Positions 61,815-64,000 of a stretch of 64,000 nt of DNA are shown piece by piece. The stretch is from NCBI RefSeq assembly GCF_003797125.1, contig NZ_RKKE01000001.1, positions 124,001 through 188,000 of the forward strand, given 5' to 3'. Source of the stretch: Shewanella frigidimarina. GTDB lineage: Bacteria > Pseudomonadota > Gammaproteobacteria > Enterobacterales > Shewanellaceae. Under the pieces are notes generated by a model. The model was not told the origin of the DNA. It ran no database searches and saw nothing but the letters and a program-made list of their open reading frames with translations. The position numbers and the translations under genes were made by a program. Every line of letters starts with the position of its first letter. Position 1 is the stretch's first letter.

Positions 61815-64000
61815 TTAGATACCTGAGACAGCAGCAAATGCGACAGCAGTGTTATATATAATTTGTGTTACTTGCGACCATAGGGTTAAGTTATCTTTGT
61901 ACTCAGTGTCTAGCGGCACAATAACCGTGTCGCCGGCCGAAATTTGTGAGTCGGTATTAAACCAAATACTTTGAGTAGGCATCATCACCGAACCATCAGC
62001 CTTGATGACATAAACTCTACCTTCATCACCGCGCTCTCTAGGGCCACCAGACATGACTAAATAATCGTCTAAGGTTAAACCATCTTTAAATCTATGGGTC
62101 GAAGGATGTTGAACCTCGCCCATAACTGCAACGGTTTGCTTAATAGTGGGTACGTACAGTATGTCGCTGTCTTCAAGTTGAACATCAGCCTCTTTGATAC
62201 CCAATTTAAGCGCGTTTAAATCAATAACTAATCTGCCAACCGCTTTTATGTTTTCTAAATCGGTTAGCATTAATTGTGCATCAGAATAATTGACACTTAA
62301 GCCATCTTTTGAAACTCCACGAGTGGCGATGTCTCGGCGAAGTTGGTCTGCTAACTTTTTAATTTCGATCTGCTCTTGCATTCGCACTGATTCACGTACA
62401 AATACAGCCGCAGAGGGATAAGCATACTCAGTATATCCACCCGCTCTAGCGATAACATCTGATAACGTCTCACCACGTCTGATGTTATAAGTACCAGGGA
62501 ATTTAACTTCACCTTTGACTTCGATAACTTTTCTTTCTTGCCACTCTGGAGTGGTAAGAATAGTGACCATATCGCGACCTTTTAGCTCAATATTGTCTTC
62601 TTGATTACCGTTGATTGCCGCGTAAAGATTAATTTGTTTGTGGATAATATCCGATATTGTAGATGTTGTATGAGTACGAGTCAGTTCTGCACGTTCAACA
62701 TAAGCACCTTCTAACAAGCCACCAGCAGCCTTAACTAAGTCGGTTACTTTGGCAGAGTTTGTTAACGGGTATACACCTGGATGACGAATTTTACCTGCAA
62801 TAGCAACAATCATAATGCCATGCTGTGAATTACCTTGCTGAGTTAATTTAGTCACTATCGGGTAAAGTAGTTCTTTACGTGACATAACGTTACTCAGTTT
62901 GATTAAGTCACGGTCTTCGAATAGATTCGATAGCATTTTAGCGACTTCACTGCTAACCAACGTTTGCTCTTCTGATGCTTGCTCATTTAATGCTACACCC
63001 GCTATCTCGTTGGTATATTTGCTAGCTACGGTATTGTCTAAGGTTTCAAACCCTGCTTTAAACAGATCGGCATCCAGCAGTGAGTCACCTTTTAATGATT
63101 CAACTTTACTGACACGCTTTTTAACTAATGAATTCAGTTCAAAACGATTTTGAGTATCGTCACTGAAGTTAAATATCATTATTTTATCACGAGGCTGCAA
63201 AGCAATATTTTGAATAGAATTAGGTGATGTAATCGCTTCACCAGGCGCAAACTGTAATGTTTCTATGTCGCCATGTTTGTTGATTTCACGAACAACTAAA
63301 CCATAGTCTAAGTCAGCAGATAATAATAAATCGCCCCAAATTGAAGGTAACACATCGCTAATGCGTTGTTGCTTCCACTGGTATTTACCTGGGCGAACTA
63401 CTGCACCAACGATAGTAATGGCATCTTCATATTGATTAGAAGCATTTTTAACACGGATATAATCTCCAGCTTTTGCTAAGGTGTTATTGCCATTTGCGGA
63501 GGTTAAATCAACATTGATAATGGTTTTTAAACCATTGGCATTATATCGTTCGATACTACTATTTCTAGGATAAGCACCTTGTTTGATACCAGCAGCCATA
63601 TTGATAACATCTGCAATGGTTTCATTCTTTTTCAGCTCGTAAATCGCGGGGCGTTGCACTTCACCAGCAACACTGACTAAACCACCGATTGATGGGATGA
63701 ATACTACATCGCCAGAACGAAGATTGATGTCTCCAGAAGCATCGCCTCGGAGCAGTAAATCGTATAAATCAAATGAGCCTATTAGTTTACCGCTTCGCTT
63801 AACTTGTACGTTGCGAAGACTACCTATTTCGTTTACACCACCAGCAACAAATAGCGCCTGAGTAATGGTTGATAAACTTGATACGGTATATGAGCCTGGT
63901 TTGTAGGCATCACCAGCGATAAAAATGCGAATAGAGCGTAATTCACCCATGGTGATATTTGATTCAATACCAATCATTTGCTGCTTAATGCGCTTAGACA
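61815..64000 (-). CDS. Wza-like SLBB polysaccharide export protein (5' end outside window)
   Basis: The frame is open through the right edge (SKRIKQQ precedes the first internal Met), so the N-terminus lies beyond 64000. About 728 residues are seen, with six SLBB/soluble ligand-binding modules (for example IFIAGDAYKPGSYTVSSLST, VSVAGEVQRPAIYELKKNET, VIEVKGEVKFPGTYNIRRGE, VAVMGEVQHPSTHRFKDGLT). The end is YNTAVAFAAVSGI, a possible outer-membrane helix as in Wza. The multi-SLBB form is typical of Shewanella and Vibrio exporters. It should form the outer-membrane exit for the polysaccharide of this cluster, with Wzz. Confidence 0.92.
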   Translation of the reverse strand, partial: SKRIKQQMIGIESNITMGELRSIRIFIAGDAYKPGSYTVSSLSTITQALFVAGGVNEIGSLRNVQVKRSGKLIGSFDLYDLLLRGDASGDINLRSGDVVFIPSIGGLVSVAGEVQRPAIYELKKNETIADVINMAAGIKQGAYPRNSSIERYNANGLKTIINVDLTSANGNNTLAKAGDYIRVKNASNQYEDAITIVGAVVRPGKYQWKQQRISDVLPSIWGDLLLSADLDYGLVVREINKHGDIETLQFAPGEAITSPNSIQNIALQPRDKIMIFNFSDDTQNRFELNSLVKKRVSKVESLKGDSLLDADLFKAGFETLDNTVASKYTNEIAGVALNEQASEEQTLVSSEVAKMLSNLFEDRDLIKLSNVMSRKELLYPIVTKLTQQGNSQHGIMIVAIAGKIRHPGVYPLTNSAKVTDLVKAAGGLLEGAYVERAELTRTHTTSTISDIIHKQINLYAAINGNQEDNIELKGRDMVTILTTPEWQERKVIEVKGEVKFPGTYNIRRGETLSDVIARAGGYTEYAYPSAAVFVRESVRMQEQIEIKKLADQLRRDIATRGVSKDGLSVNYSDAQLMLTDLENIKAVGRLVIDLNALKLGIKEADVQLEDSDILYVPTIKQTVAVMGEVQHPSTHRFKDGLTLDDYLVMSGGPRERGDEGRVYVIKADGSVMMPTQSIWFNTDSQISAGDTVIVPLDTEYKDNLTLWSQVTQIIYNTAVAFAAVSGI

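Overview
The window looks like a Shewanella chromosome (Alteromonadales, moderately AT-rich). The main support is a urocanate-reductase-type flavoprotein carrying the full set of UrdA active-site residues, together with surface-polysaccharide, CHASE/PAS sensor, S9 peptidase and TonB receptor genes of the kind found there. Species cannot be fixed by eye.

Region 1 (1-10.8 kb) is ordinary chromosome. It holds the 5' part of a CHASE/PAS sensor; a peroxiredoxin-like / MRJP-family pair diverging from a TetR regulator, with two clear operators; a secreted S9 peptidase; and a TonB-dependent receptor diverging from a ZntR/CadR-type MerR regulator across a 19-bp-spacer MerR promoter. Spacers contain a tandem ~47-bp repeat array and a probable MITE.

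Region 2 (10.8-17.6 kb) is a respiratory module on the minus strand: LuxR-type regulator, response regulator, histidine kinase, then Tsx/OmpK-like porin, urdA and an apbE that lacks its C-terminal metal-binding end. A 20-bp box occurs in front of both the porin-urdA-apbE group and the regulator operon, suggesting one regulatory circuit.

Region 3 (17.6-41.1 kb) is an accessory island. It has a duplicated intergenic block around a periplasmic binding protein gene, an IS200/IS605 remnant, two HipA/Xre loci (one hipA frameshifted), an IS66 orfA remnant, an AAA_14/DUF4143 ATPase behind palindromes, a GNAT/DUF1778 toxin-antitoxin pair, and a DUF2384-like regulator. It also has a four-gene operon of two very large tyrosine-recombinase-like proteins, a small basic protein and a possible sliding-clamp-fold protein, preceded by repeats with ~105-bp period. 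A phage-type integrase with a structured leader and a 581-codon-frame orphan gene (561 aa from the preferred start) close the island. The recombinase operon is the best candidate for an undescribed system.

Region 4 (41.1-64 kb) is a minus-strand capsule/O-antigen cluster running from a Wza-like SLBB export protein (5' end outside the window) through Wzz, acyltransferase, two DegT proteins (one with Lys to Arg at the PLP site), Wzx, an FnlA/CapE-like dehydratase, glycosyltransferases, EpsG-like polymerase, a PglC-like initiating transferase, PglD/NeuD-like acyltransferase, a 3-hydroxyacyl-CoA dehydrogenase, an aminotransferase, Ugd, a WbpM/PglF-like dehydratase, GalU and GlmM. Together they suggest a glycan started on a bacillosamine-type sugar, possibly 3-hydroxyacylated. 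GC-rich short palindromic repeats lie in the spacers at both ends of the cluster.
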